Shown: positions 24,630 through 35,591, counted from the stretch's first letter. The stretch is DNA of 64,000 bases from Geosporobacter ferrireducens (GCF_001750685.1 NZ_CP017269.1:2521416-2585415), one strand, 5' to 3'. Notes: generated from the sequence alone by a model not told the origin. Made by a program: numbers and translations.

Positions 24630-25314
24630 CTTTTCCCACCTCGAACTTATATCCTACGCCCCATAGGGTTTTAATTTTATACTGTTTCTCCAGCGGTCTT
24701 AATTTCTCCCGCAGCCGTTTGATATGCACGTCAATGGTACGGAGTTCTCCATCAAAATCATATCCCCAGATGCTTTCAATCAACTGTTCCCGTGTAAAAA
24801 CCCTATTCTGATTTTTCACTAAAAAGTATAACAGCTCCATCTCCTTAGGCGGCAATTCTATGGTGTCATTTTGTATTTTAACAATATAACGCTCCATATC
24901 AATTACAAGATTGGGCAGTATAATCTGTCTTGTACTGCTGGTTCCTTTCTGATACCGCCTAAGAACCGCATCTATTCGGGCAATCAGTTCTTTCGGATCA
25001 AAGGGTTTAACCATATAGTCATCCGCCCCTAATTTCAATCCCAAAACTTTGTCGAAGGTTTCTCCTTTAGCCGTTAACATAATAATTGGAATATCACTGA
25101 TCTTTTTAATTTCACGGCATACATCCCAGCCGTCCATTTTAGGCAGCATCAAATCCAATACGACCAAATCCGGTGCGTCTTCTTTAAAAACGGCCAGTCC
25201 CTTTTCTCCGTCAGCGGCTCCCAGTACTGCATAGCCCTCTTTTTTCAAATAGATGCTGATAAGATCATAGATATTGTAGTCATCCTCTACTACCAGAATT
25301 TTTTTTGATGCCAT
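24622..25314 (-). CDS. OmpR/PhoB-family response regulator
   Basis: 230 residues. The receiver domain has acidic residues Asp11/12, phospho-acceptor Asp54 (LVVLDLMLPKMDG), a Thr in MLTAKG and KPFDPKEL. The C-terminal winged HTH (~130-228) has TREQLIESIWGYDFDGELRTIDVHIKRLREKL, typical of PhoB-type regulators. First gene of the two-component pair. RBS AGGTG. Confidence 0.94.
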   Translation of the reverse strand: MASKKILVVEDDYNIYDLISIYLKKEGYAVLGAADGEKGLAVFKEDAPDLVVLDLMLPKMDGWDVCREIKKISDIPIIMLTAKGETFDKVLGLKLGADDYMVKPFDPKELIARIDAVLRRYQKGTSSTRQIILPNLVIDMERYIVKIQNDTIELPPKEMELLYFLVKNQNRVFTREQLIESIWGYDFDGELRTIDVHIKRLREKLRPLEKQYKIKTLWGVGYKFEVGKDA

Positions 25315-25335
25315 ATGGGTTCACCTCCGCTTATT

Positions 25336-26193
25336 CTACTGCTCATCAAAGATTTGATATTTTTCCATTCGGCTGATAATTCCTTGAGAATATTTTGTCT
25401 CATAATTTTTCTTTTCTGTGTATAAGTTTCTGGATTTATAATAACCCCGGTTATATTCTGTAAGAATTCTATGTATATCCCCTGGATAAGCCTTACTAAG
25501 ATGCCACAAGTATATGGTGCCCAGGGCGATATTGTATTCTTCGTGGAAAATACGGCCGGGGTCATATGTAATGTTAAATTCTCTTCCGTATTTATCACAA
25601 AGCCATTTCTCTGTTCCAGGAATGATCTGCATCAAGCCGCGGTCCTCATCCTTTCCCAGGGCATTTTTATCAAAACGGCTTTCTTGCTCCATCACTGCAA
25701 GAATCATACTGACAGGCACCTCTGTCTTCCTACTGTAGGCTAAAATTTGCGTCGCAGCGCTTTCTGACAGGTTTGTCATTTCTATTATTTTTTCCTTTTT
25801 TATATTCCCCATATCCTCTTTACTTTGAGAATCTGCCTTACTGCTGGCAAAAAAATTGTTCTTAAAACGGGAGAATATTTCCTTGATTTCTGACAGATTT
25901 AAAGCAATCAACGGCGCTCTTTTTTCTCTGGGTAATTCTGCTTTTTCCCTTGCAGTTGGCGGAGCTTTTTCTGTTCTCTTCGCTGCGGTTTCTTTCTTTT
26001 CTTCTTCCTTTATGGGGAGTTCTTCCAACTGGACCTTCTCTTGTTGTATTACTGTTTTCCGAGCAGTATTTCCCCTGCCTTCCAAATAGGCCACAAGATC
26101 ATCTCCCCAGAATTTCACTACAAAAAGTGCTAGGGCTGTGTCTACTATAATTAATGCAAGGATAAAAATTCCATACTGCTTCCACTGTTTCAT
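25336..26193 (-). CDS. Membrane-anchored SLT-type lytic transglycosylase
   Basis: 285 residues. A signal-anchor helix at ~7-28 is followed by a charged Lys/Glu linker (~45-125) and an SLT domain with catalytic Glu in ILAVMEQESRFDKNA. Then come RGLMQIIPGTEKW, NIALGTIYLWHLSKAYP and LTEYNRGYYKS. It should cleave peptidoglycan outside the membrane. ATG at 26193 has GGAGG 7 bases upstream; a longer frame to 26220 lacks an RBS. The response-regulator gene starts 21 bases further along the transcript, so this gene could belong to the same operon. Confidence 0.88.
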   Translation of the reverse strand: MKQWKQYGIFILALIIVDTALALFVVKFWGDDLVAYLEGRGNTARKTVIQQEKVQLEELPIKEEEKKETAAKRTEKAPPTAREKAELPREKRAPLIALNLSEIKEIFSRFKNNFFASSKADSQSKEDMGNIKKEKIIEMTNLSESAATQILAYSRKTEVPVSMILAVMEQESRFDKNALGKDEDRGLMQIIPGTEKWLCDKYGREFNITYDPGRIFHEEYNIALGTIYLWHLSKAYPGDIHRILTEYNRGYYKSRNLYTEKKNYETKYSQGIISRMEKYQIFDEQ

Positions 26194-26346
26194 CCTTATT
26201 CCTCCCCCTAGCTTATACAAGTATTATAATGAGATCCTGAATAAAAATCAACTCGGCAAAAGGCTTATTTCTCTATTGTAACGGCTAAAGCCCAGCGAGC
26301 AGACAAGAAGGGTAGATTTCCCTTGCAATTCTACAAAGCTCCATAG

Positions 26347-26377
26347 AAAAAAACATGACTCTATTGAATCATGTTTT
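26347..26377 (-). terminator. Terminator of the asr operon
   Basis: AAAACATGA pairs with TCATGTTTT and is followed on the minus strand by a T-run, just downstream of asrC. The remaining bases to 26193 hold no gene. Confidence 0.82.
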
Positions 26378-26386
26378 AGGAAAAAA

Positions 26387-27394
26387 CTATTTGCCCGATT
26401 TGTCAAAATAAACATTTCGCTCATATTTATATCCACCAAAATCAATATATTGGGCAACTTTTGCTTTAGGTCCTAAGGCTACATCTTTTAATGCATATTC
26501 CTTAAAGGTATAATATCCGGCCCTGTCTACAATATAACCGATATGCTCTTTTCCGCCGGGCGCTTCCTGGTCGATATAATTCTCTATGAAAGCATAGGTA
26601 TTTTGAATAATCTTAATCACAGCAGCCTCATCTACCCATTCCAGGAAAGTCTCCGCCAGTCTCGGGTTTCGCTTTCCTGTTCTTCCCATGATTACCACCC
26701 GGAAGAATTTTTCCGGATTTCGAGACCATGCTCCTGTAGGGCATTTTAAAATACATTCCCCACAGCCTAAACACCGGCCTTCATCTCTTTTGACCTTATA
26801 ATTTTCCATTTTCAATGCACCGCTAACCCTCTTGGTACAGTTTTTCACACAGGCCTCGCACCCCACACATCTTGCTGCATCATACACCGGTTCAACCTGA
26901 CCGATGATGCCAAAATCCTGCATGTGCGCCTTGATACAATCATTAGGACATCCCGTACATGCAATCTTTACATGGCGGTCATTGGGAAAGATCGCCTTCT
27001 CAATTTTTATCGCTAAATCCGTGGTATGATAGTTGGCAAAGGGACATACCTTATTGCCGATACATGCTGATACGTTTCTGGTTCCCGCAGCGGGATAGCC
27101 CTGTTCTACTTCTTCGATGTTTACACCATAATCCAGTTCCAACCCTTGGATAATCGGTGCAATCATCCGATTGATTTCCGGAATCTTATCAAAATCAATA
27201 CCAGGCACCTCAAATCCTTGACGGATGGTGATATGAACACTGCCATCCCCATATTTTTCAGCAATATCTTTGATAATGTCAAAATACTTTACTTCCAAAT
27301 GTCCTCCGGGAACACGAATCCGCAGGGCAGTTTTGCCTCTTTCCTTTGTCACTCTATAGGCATTTTTTTTGATTTTTTTCGTATTGATATCCAT
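26387..27394 (-). CDS. asrC: Anaerobic sulfite reductase subunit C (siroheme subunit)
   Basis: 335 residues. The N-terminal ferredoxin-like half is a nitrite/sulfite reductase domain (GGHLEVKYFDIIKDIAEKYG). Cysteines for the siroheme-bridged [4Fe-4S] lie in SACIGNKVCPF and CTGCPNDC. Two ferredoxin clusters follow (CVGCEACVKNC, CLGCGECILKCP), then a C-terminal reductase domain. It reduces sulfite to sulfide with electrons from AsrA/AsrB. Last gene of the FNT-asrA-asrB-asrC operon. Confidence 0.95.
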   Translation of the reverse strand: MDINTKKIKKNAYRVTKERGKTALRIRVPGGHLEVKYFDIIKDIAEKYGDGSVHITIRQGFEVPGIDFDKIPEINRMIAPIIQGLELDYGVNIEEVEQGYPAAGTRNVSACIGNKVCPFANYHTTDLAIKIEKAIFPNDRHVKIACTGCPNDCIKAHMQDFGIIGQVEPVYDAARCVGCEACVKNCTKRVSGALKMENYKVKRDEGRCLGCGECILKCPTGAWSRNPEKFFRVVIMGRTGKRNPRLAETFLEWVDEAAVIKIIQNTYAFIENYIDQEAPGGKEHIGYIVDRAGYYTFKEYALKDVALGPKAKVAQYIDFGGYKYERNVYFDKSGK

Positions 27395-27406
27395 TGATCA
27401 TCCCCC

Positions 27407-28204
27407 CTAGTCCATCAGCTGCTTAGCTTTGACATAGTTAAATACCGGACCTTCCAGGCATACATAGGTCTCATCAATCTTACAGTGACCGCATTTGCCA
27501 ATCCCGCAACTCATTTTTCGTTCAAAGGATACCCAAATTCTCTCTTCGCCAATATTTCGTTTTAGATATTCTAATCCTGTAAATTTCATCATCATTGGCG
27601 GGCCTACGATGATGACTTCCAGATTATCCTCATCGAGCACTTCAAGGGCAGGCACATATTGGGTAACCAATCCCACATTTCCAGTCCATCCTTCTTCTTG
27701 CCGGTCTATGGTCAGAATCACATTGAACTTCTCATTTTTCTTCCAGGCCTCTATTTCTTCTGCAAATAGAATGTCCTTGGAAGATTTAAAACCGATTAAT
27801 AAATCCAATTTTTTGATTTCCTGTGGATTCCGGTGAAAATGGTTAATGATACTCTTTACGGGAGCCAAACCGGTTCCCCCTGCAGTGATCATTAGATGCT
27901 TTCCTTTATACTGGTCCAATGAAAAACCATTGCCATAAGGGCCTCTCAAAAACATACTGTCTCCGATCTTTAGATCATGGAGGTAGTTGGTTACCTTTCC
28001 CACCCTTCGAATGGTCATATCGATATAACCCGGTCCAAAGTCACTGATGGAAATAGGCGCCTCCCCGATTTTGGGAATAGAAACCTCTACAAACTGGCCA
28101 TTTTGCGGTGCTATATCGCAGGCTAACCGGTAGGTATAGTCAATGTCGGTTTGATGCTGTATATCTATGATTTCATACTTTTTTGGAATATATGGATTGT
28201 TCAT
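27407..28204 (-). CDS. asrB: Anaerobic sulfite reductase subunit B (flavin/NADH subunit)
   Basis: 265 residues of the ferredoxin-NADP reductase type. The FAD-binding barrel holds RGPYGNGFSL and the NAD-binding region TAGGTGLAPVKSII. A C-terminal Cys motif for a [2Fe-2S] cluster reads KMSCGIGKCGHCK followed by YVCLEGP. It feeds NADH electrons to AsrA and AsrC. ATG 28204 with AAGGAG is chosen over longer in-frame starts; it lies two bases after the asrA stop. Confidence 0.94.
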   Translation of the reverse strand: MNNPYIPKKYEIIDIQHQTDIDYTYRLACDIAPQNGQFVEVSIPKIGEAPISISDFGPGYIDMTIRRVGKVTNYLHDLKIGDSMFLRGPYGNGFSLDQYKGKHLMITAGGTGLAPVKSIINHFHRNPQEIKKLDLLIGFKSSKDILFAEEIEAWKKNEKFNVILTIDRQEEGWTGNVGLVTQYVPALEVLDEDNLEVIIVGPPMMMKFTGLEYLKRNIGEERIWVSFERKMSCGIGKCGHCKIDETYVCLEGPVFNYVKAKQLMD

Positions 28205-28206
28205 GT

Positions 28207-29217
28207 TTATTTCTCCTTCCCGACAATTTCTGCCACCTTGTTGATACAATTAGAAAAGGATATATATTCCGGACAGGCATCATCACACCGCCCGCATCCG
28301 ACGCACATATGGTAGCCGTTGCGCTTCTTAAAATCATAAATCTTGTGCATGGTCTTAAAGCGCATGCGGTCACCATAATTCTTTCGGAATCCATGGCCTC
28401 CTGCCATATCTGTAAAACCATCCACATGACAGCCTGCCCATACCCGCCGTCTTTCTCCATTGTTCTCATTCTCTCCGTAGGCGATATCCTGCATTGTCCA
28501 ACAGCTGCAGGTCATACAGACAAAGTTGCAGCGCCCGCATGCAATACAACGCTGGCTGTACTCCTTCCACATCTCCTGTTCAAACAAGCTAGTGTCTATG
28601 TTTTCAATATCCGGCAAACTTACATTCACTTTATTTTTTTGAACAAATTCCGGTAAAAAATCTATAGTTTCTCCAAGACCGTCAAATGCTGCCCTCAAAC
28701 CTTCATCTTTAATATCTATAGAGAGTTCTTCTCCAAATCTTATGGCTGCTGTATACCAGTCTGTTTGATTGGTTCCCATGGAAACGCAGAAACAGTTTTC
28801 AAAGCCTTCCCTGCACTCTATCATGAAGAATTTTACCTTTTCCCGCAATCTTTCATAATAGACATCCTTCTGATTTCCATTTTGCAGAAACACCTGGTCT
28901 AACCTGGTCACACCATGGATGTCACAAGGTCTTAAAAATACAAGCAGTTTTTTATCTTCTTCCTTTGGCTCTTGACATGCATCTTCTGTGTAATAAAAAA
29001 GTGTCTGTGTTATAGGAAACAATATTTCTTTCGGCGAAAAATGGGACTTTTCTTCCGTAACGATCTCTGTCACATCGTTGATTTCCCCATATCTCACAAC
29101 ATCTGTATCAGAAAATCTACCGGTTCCTGCCAGACGAATCGGCGCATAAATTTTATAATCTTTCTTTAATTTTCCCAACACTTTATTAAACGCCTCATAA
29201 CTTAGCTGTATTGCCAT
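28207..29217 (-). CDS. asrA: Anaerobic sulfite reductase subunit A (iron-sulfur subunit)
   Basis: 336 residues. The C-terminal half carries two [4Fe-4S] ferredoxin motifs, CIACGRCNFVCMTCSCW and CVGCGRCDDACPEYI. The N-terminal half has the LRPCDIHGVTRLDQVF segment shared with hydrogenase/4Fe-4S beta-type proteins. It transfers electrons to the AsrC siroheme subunit. RBS AAGGAGG. Confidence 0.95.
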   Translation of the reverse strand: MAIQLSYEAFNKVLGKLKKDYKIYAPIRLAGTGRFSDTDVVRYGEINDVTEIVTEEKSHFSPKEILFPITQTLFYYTEDACQEPKEEDKKLLVFLRPCDIHGVTRLDQVFLQNGNQKDVYYERLREKVKFFMIECREGFENCFCVSMGTNQTDWYTAAIRFGEELSIDIKDEGLRAAFDGLGETIDFLPEFVQKNKVNVSLPDIENIDTSLFEQEMWKEYSQRCIACGRCNFVCMTCSCWTMQDIAYGENENNGERRRVWAGCHVDGFTDMAGGHGFRKNYGDRMRFKTMHKIYDFKKRNGYHMCVGCGRCDDACPEYISFSNCINKVAEIVGKEK

Positions 29218-29245
29218 TTTTTTGTCCTCCTTTATTTGTAAGAAC

Positions 29246-30016
29246 TTACTCCTTAGAGATATACCAATACATCATGCCAATAAGGAATATCCCTCCAACC
29301 ATGTTTCCAGCAGTAGAAGCTACTATATTTTTTACATACCCGGCTACGGAAACTACAGCTGGATCATGGGGCAGCATTAGTGCCATCCCCAATAGAGACA
29401 TATTGGCGATGCTATGTTCAAACCCAGCTCCGATGAATCCAAAGAGACACCACCAGATCAATACTAATTTAGCAATATCTTCTTTAGCACGGTTTGACGT
29501 CCAGATCCCTAAACAAACCAGCATATTGCAGAAAATTCCCCGAATAAACAACTGCATAAAAGGTGCATTCATTTTTCCTTCTGCTACCTTTACAATAAAG
29601 TCAGACTGCGGTGCATTGCTGACCAAACCGGATTGTACAATTAAATAGGCAAAAATCAGTGCGCCAATCAGATTTCCAATGTAGCTGAATATCCACACCT
29701 TCAAGGTGTCTGCCAACGTTACTTTTTTTGTAAGATTCCCTATGGTCATAAATAGGTTGTTGCCTGTAAAAAGTTCTGCTCCTGCAAATATAATTAAACT
29801 TAATGCAATTCCAAAGGTTGCCCCCATCACTGCTTTGGTAGCAGGGGAATTTGCCGCCGACAGGGGCGCACCAATAGAAAATATCAGCATTACCCCAAAC
29901 CCTACATAAACTCCGGCCATCATAGACGAAATCATGTACTTTGTAAGACTTCTCTTTATAAAGTTCGCGCGGTTTACTGCTCCTTCCGCAATTCTGTTCA
30001 CTGTTTCAATATACAT
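29246..30016 (-). CDS. Formate/nitrite transporter family protein, probable hydrosulfide channel
   Basis: A 256-residue six-helix FNT-family channel. Signatures are GVYVGFGVMLIFSIGAP, AGAELFTGNN and GFEHSIANMSLL. First gene of an operon with asrABC, 28 bases before asrA. The FNT3/HSC hydrosulfide channel of Clostridioides difficile is also linked to asrABC, so exporting HS- made by sulfite reduction is the best reading. Import of sulfite or export of another small anion is possible. RBS GGACGGAGG. Confidence 0.88.
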   Translation of the reverse strand: MYIETVNRIAEGAVNRANFIKRSLTKYMISSMMAGVYVGFGVMLIFSIGAPLSAANSPATKAVMGATFGIALSLIIFAGAELFTGNNLFMTIGNLTKKVTLADTLKVWIFSYIGNLIGALIFAYLIVQSGLVSNAPQSDFIVKVAEGKMNAPFMQLFIRGIFCNMLVCLGIWTSNRAKEDIAKLVLIWWCLFGFIGAGFEHSIANMSLLGMALMLPHDPAVVSVAGYVKNIVASTAGNMVGGIFLIGMMYWYISKE

Positions 30017-30094
30017 TTGCCTCCGTCCTTTCTAATCATTACACAATAGATACATAAAAGCATTTTACATTTAAATAAGTACCTTTATCCTTTT

Positions 30095-30106
30095 GTTATA
30101 AATATA
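30095..30106 (-). promoter_or_regulatory. Candidate -10 region of the FNT-asr operon
   Basis: TATATT (30101-30106) and an overlapping TATAAC lie ~42 bases downstream of the centre of the Crp/Fnr-type dyad. This spacing would suit class II activation. No good -35 box is visible. Confidence 0.35.
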
Positions 30107-30127
30107 TCAAAACCTTTCTTTTTCTTC

Positions 30128-30143
30128 TGTGAGAAAAATCACA
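30128..30143. promoter_or_regulatory. Perfect Crp/Fnr-type palindrome upstream of FNT-asr
   Basis: TGTGA-N6-TCACA, both half sites perfect. HcpR and other Crp/Fnr-family regulators recognise this pattern. It is the main feature of the 364-base gap 30017-30380, along with a palindromic repeat at 30260. Confidence 0.55.
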
Positions 30144-30259
30144 AAGAAAAAGAAAAAACAACGTTTTCCTGTCCAATTTTTTCCTGTATTTTATCCAGTT
30201 GCCCCATTGAATACCCCTTGCTGCTTTTCCAGCACCCTCAGAGTATCTAAATCCTATCA

Positions 30260-30284
30260 GGACGACACACAGGTCGTCCCCTAC
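30260..30284. repeat. GGACGACACACAGGTCGTCCCCTAC-type palindrome
   Basis: GGACGAC and GTCGTCC are exact complements around a short loop, followed by CCTAC, as in the other dispersed copies. Confidence 0.7.
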
Positions 30285-30380
30285 CCTCTTGATAAAAAAC
30301 AATGATTACAAATAAATTTCCCTAATCACCTATCAATATGTTTTCAAATAATTAAAGAAGACAGTCTGCTTGGCTGTCTC

Positions 30381-30722
30381 CTAAATCTCTTTCTCATCTA
30401 CAATATATTCATCTAGAATTCCCATCATCGTATCCATGCATTCCCACTCATCCTGTTCATCCAAGGGTATATTCCATTCTCCATTGTTAGCCGTGCAGAT
30501 CAGTGTAGCATTGGTTACACCTTGTATATTTTCTGTATGCAGTACCCAGACAATATGATGATTTCCTCTACTGTAAAATCTTTCAAATACAATGAATCCA
30601 AAACCCCTATCACTCGCCAGGGGATAGTATTCATGATGAAGCACATCCCCGTCGACTTCTCCCATCAAGGTATGTAAAACCTCGGCTGGGGGAATGGATA
30701 GGGAAAACATTCTTGCAGCCAT
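30381..30722 (-). CDS. Conserved hypothetical protein, DUF6054-like
   Basis: 113 residues, soluble. FSLSIPPAEVLHTLM at the start, GFIVFERFYSRGNHHIVWVLHTENIQGVT in the middle and an acidic tail (DEYIVDEKEI) resemble the DUF6054 family of small Firmicute proteins. The match rests on memory and is tentative. RBS GGGGGAG. A weak stem (AGACAG/CTGTCT, 30359-30379) follows the stop. Function unknown. Confidence 0.7.
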   Translation of the reverse strand: MAARMFSLSIPPAEVLHTLMGEVDGDVLHHEYYPLASDRGFGFIVFERFYSRGNHHIVWVLHTENIQGVTNATLICTANNGEWNIPLDEQDEWECMDTMMGILDEYIVDEKEI

Positions 30723-30808
30723 GGTGACTCCCCCTTCAATTCTTTACTTTATCTATATTCATCACCGGCAAAAACATTGCAATGAATACAGTATTACAAT
30801 AGGTATTT

Positions 30809-30817
30809 CATAGTATA
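30809..30817 (+). promoter_or_regulatory. Possible mother-cell sigma -10 element
   Basis: CATAGTATA fits CATA-N3-TA (SigK/SigE) and lies ~150 bases upstream of the collagen-like gene. No AC is found at the -35 distance, so support is weak. Confidence 0.25.
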
Positions 30818-30966
30818 TTTTTGTAACCTTAAATGTTTATCCACATAGTATGAACTGAAAGTAGGCCGTCCTGATTTTGATGTTATATCGTTTTGCTTGT
30901 AAACCGTACTAAGTGACTATCTAAAACCCTATAGGCCAACAAAATATTAGTTAAGGAGGGATGGTT

Positions 30967-33096
<2,130 letters not shown>

Positions 33097-33105
33097 AATA
33101 ATATA

Positions 33106-33137
33106 AAATAAGGGCAGAGTTAAACTCTGTCCTTATT
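33106..33137 (+). terminator. Terminator of the collagen-like gene
   Basis: AAATAAGGGCAGAGTT pairs with AACTCTGTCCTTATTT, with one G-U pair. T-rich downstream. Confidence 0.85.
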
Positions 33138-33252
33138 TAAATTGTATTTCACAACATTTAAACATCATAAACGAATCCCATTGAATAATGACATAAGACA
33201 ATTATTATTTGTTATAATAAGGTAGTATACTTCGATACGGAGGAGGAAAAAA

Positions 33253-33795
33253 ATGAAGGTGATTAATATTTATACGGATGGAGCCTGTTCCGGTAATCAG
33301 TATGATGAAAATATTGGCGGCTGGGGTGCCATCTTAGAATATGGCAAGCATCAAAAAGAGCTCTGGGGAGGGGAAGTCAATACAACCAACAATCGCATGG
33401 AAATGACCGCACTGCTGGAAGCTCTGAAGTCCTTAACACAGGATGGATTAACCCTTAAGGTATATTCTGACAGTGCTTATTTGATTGAATGTTTCACGAA
33501 AAAATGGTATATTAAATGGCAAATGAACGGATGGATGACTTCCGCTAAAACGCCTGTAGAAAACCAGGAACTTTGGGAGGCCTTACTGGAGCAGATCAAC
33601 CGCCAGAAAGATATTCAGTTCTGTAGAGTCAAGGGCCACCTAAGCCTTGAACGTAAAAATGAAATGGAAAAGTGGTTTAAGAAATTTATCGAGTGGAACG
33701 GTTCCAATTTCACCCTGGAGGATTTTGAGTATGTCACTAAAATGAATATTCGGGCGGATGCCTTAGCAAATCTGGGCATGGAAGAATTCAAATAA
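33253..33795 (+). CDS. rnhA: Ribonuclease H type I
   Basis: 180 residues; cleaves RNA in RNA-DNA hybrids. Carboxylates are Asp9 (IYTDGACSGN), Glu50 (NNRMEMTALLEAL), Asp73 (VYSDSAYLIE) and Asp169 (RADALAN). The His-containing loop is VKGHLSLE. It is ~25 residues longer than E. coli RNase HI because of an extra segment (WFKKFIEWNGSNFTLEDF) before the last Asp. RBS GGAGGAGG. The DUF3810 gene starts 20 bases downstream. Confidence 0.94.
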   Translation: MKVINIYTDGACSGNQYDENIGGWGAILEYGKHQKELWGGEVNTTNNRMEMTALLEALKSLTQDGLTLKVYSDSAYLIECFTKKWYIKWQMNGWMTSAKTPVENQELWEALLEQINRQKDIQFCRVKGHLSLERKNEMEKWFKKFIEWNGSNFTLEDFEYVTKMNIRADALANLGMEEFK

Positions 33796-33815
33796 TTAGA
33801 AAGCAGGTAACTACA

Positions 33816-34916
33816 ATGAGCAATCAAAGGTTTCCAAAAAAATTACCGTTTCTCCTTTTGTTGCCCCTTAGTCTGCTGCTTACCGCTGTCGCCGCTGCAC
33901 GTCCCTCATTGGTTGAACAAATCTATGTCGGTTCCTTATATCCTTTAATCCAGCGTATTCTAAGCCTGATCACAGGATTTGTTCCTTTTTCTGTAGGGGA
34001 ATTTATGGTTATTTTACTTTTACTTTATTTGATTTTTGGATTTTCCCGTGGAATTCTGCAAATTATTCGCAGAAAACCCGAAGGATTCCGTATTTTGGGC
34101 CACTGGGTAATCCATCTTTTTATCTCCTTCTGTTTCATCTACTTTTCCTTTGTTATTCTATGGGGATTGAATTATCATCGTTTGCCTTTTGCAGAGATTG
34201 CAGGTTTGGATACTCAGCCTGCTTCCGTAGAAGAATTGGCTGCCTTGTCTGAAAGCCTTATTGAAAGAGCCAATTCCCTCCGTGAGGAAGTAGCAGAAAA
34301 TGATCAAGGGGTAATGTTTCTTCCTAAAGGAAAGTCAGATATGTTCCGTCGTGCACATTTAGGATATGATGCAGCAGCTGCAGTCTATCCAGAGCTTGGA
34401 GGCGCGCTAAGCAGGCCTAAGGGCATATTGTTTTCTCATGCCATGGCCTATACAGGAATCTCCGGTATCTACTTTCCTTTGACGGGGGAAGCCAATGTAA
34501 ATACAACTACGCCTGACCCTCTTATTCTTGCTACTACTACTCATGAAATGGCTCATCAGCGAGGCTTTGCACGGGAAGATGAAGCCAATTATATCGCCTA
34601 TCTTACAGCTAGCTTCCATCCGGACACTGACTTTCAATACTCTGGTGTTTTGTTGGCACTTATGAATGCCATGAACCAATTGTACCGCTATGATCAGGAG
34701 CGTTACAGAGAATTAAGGTCTCAATACAGTTCGGGTATTATTAGAGATTTGGCTGCTATTCAAGAATACAACAAACGTTACGCAGGTCCCGTTGAACGGG
34801 CCCATACAAAGATTAACAATGCCTATCTAAAGTCTAACCGGCAGGAGGATGGGGTATACAGCTACGGCAGAATGGTAGATTTGTTAATTGCAGAATATCG
34901 GATGAAATTTCAGTAA
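33816..34916 (+). CDS. DUF3810 membrane protein with HEMAHQ metallopeptidase motif
   Basis: 366 residues. Three hydrophobic helices in the first ~120 residues are followed by an extracytoplasmic or cytoplasmic domain. It has HEMAHQRGFAREDEANYIAY, an HExxH-type zinc site with a downstream Glu. Matches the DUF3810 family; peptidase activity is plausible but not shown. Cotranscribed with rnhA (20-base gap). RBS AGCAGG is moderate. Confidence 0.82.
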   Translation: MSNQRFPKKLPFLLLLPLSLLLTAVAAARPSLVEQIYVGSLYPLIQRILSLITGFVPFSVGEFMVILLLLYLIFGFSRGILQIIRRKPEGFRILGHWVIHLFISFCFIYFSFVILWGLNYHRLPFAEIAGLDTQPASVEELAALSESLIERANSLREEVAENDQGVMFLPKGKSDMFRRAHLGYDAAAAVYPELGGALSRPKGILFSHAMAYTGISGIYFPLTGEANVNTTTPDPLILATTTHEMAHQRGFAREDEANYIAYLTASFHPDTDFQYSGVLLALMNAMNQLYRYDQERYRELRSQYSSGIIRDLAAIQEYNKRYAGPVERAHTKINNAYLKSNRQEDGVYSYGRMVDLLIAEYRMKFQ

Positions 34917-34950
34917 AAAGGAAGGATGCCCTCTTGCATCCTTCCTTTTT
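34915..34950. terminator. Bidirectional terminator
   Basis: A 15-bp perfect stem AAAAAGGAAGGATGC and complement with a 6-base loop between convergent genes. Confidence 0.92.
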
Positions 34951-35437
34951 ACTGGAATTCTCCTGTATTCCTTGTATAGTTTTTATCTACAACTGCATTG
35001 GTAATTTCAAAGAGCTGACCATGTCCGATAGCACCAAAGGATAAGGTCAGCACAAACCGTACATTTGATGTGCCGCTGCTGCTTTGATAAATATTATACG
35101 AGCTCCCCATATGGGCGATATTATATCGACTCTCGATACGATCCTTAATGTCATCTACAGCTGAATCAATAAAGTACTCTGCTTGCTCCAGCAAAACAGA
35201 AGTATACTCATCCTCATCCGTCATAACATATCCTTCTTCTTCTAAATCCCTCTCCACTTCTTCTTCTAAAATTGACCCGTCCAGCTTTACTCGAAAGGCC
35301 AAGATATTGTCTTCATATACTTGGTGGCTGATATCCACTACCTCTTCAAAAAAATTGCTGTTTTCAATCATATCCTTTATCTCTTCGCTGTTTAAAGACA
35401 CTGTGCCCTGCTCGATATTTGCCTGAATATACTTCAT
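34949..35437 (-). CDS. Hypothetical soluble acidic protein
   Basis: 162 residues, strongly acidic in the middle (GSILEEEVERDLEEEGYVMTDED). The C-terminal half is neutral beta-strand-like (NVRFVLTLSFGAIGHGQLFEIT). No signal peptide or known motif recognised. RBS GGGGAGG 5 bases before ATG. A single gene sharing the terminator with the DUF3810 operon. Confidence 0.72.
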   Translation of the reverse strand: MKYIQANIEQGTVSLNSEEIKDMIENSNFFEEVVDISHQVYEDNILAFRVKLDGSILEEEVERDLEEEGYVMTDEDEYTSVLLEQAEYFIDSAVDDIKDRIESRYNIAHMGSSYNIYQSSSGTSNVRFVLTLSFGAIGHGQLFEITNAVVDKNYTRNTGEFQ

Positions 35438-35518
35438 TTCTACCTCCCCTTTCTCTTTCTATAGGATGGTCAGGAGGGTAAAAATTTATACTTATGAAAC
35501 AAAATGATTCTAAAAACT

Positions 35519-35567
35519 GAGACATGGGGACGCACCTTTCCTGCGTCAAGGAACTTCCCCATGTCTC
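35519..35567. repeat. Inverted repeat GAGACATGGGGA...TCCCCATGTCTC
   Basis: 12-bp perfect arms around ACGCACCTTTCCTGCGTC-like sequence. This belongs to a different class (GACA-GGGG-AC) from the GTAGGGG palindromes; such elements are common between genes of Clostridia. It may also act as a terminator-like structure downstream of the acidic protein's promoter region. Confidence 0.6.
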
Positions 35568-35591
35568 GATGAATAATATACTCATATAAGC

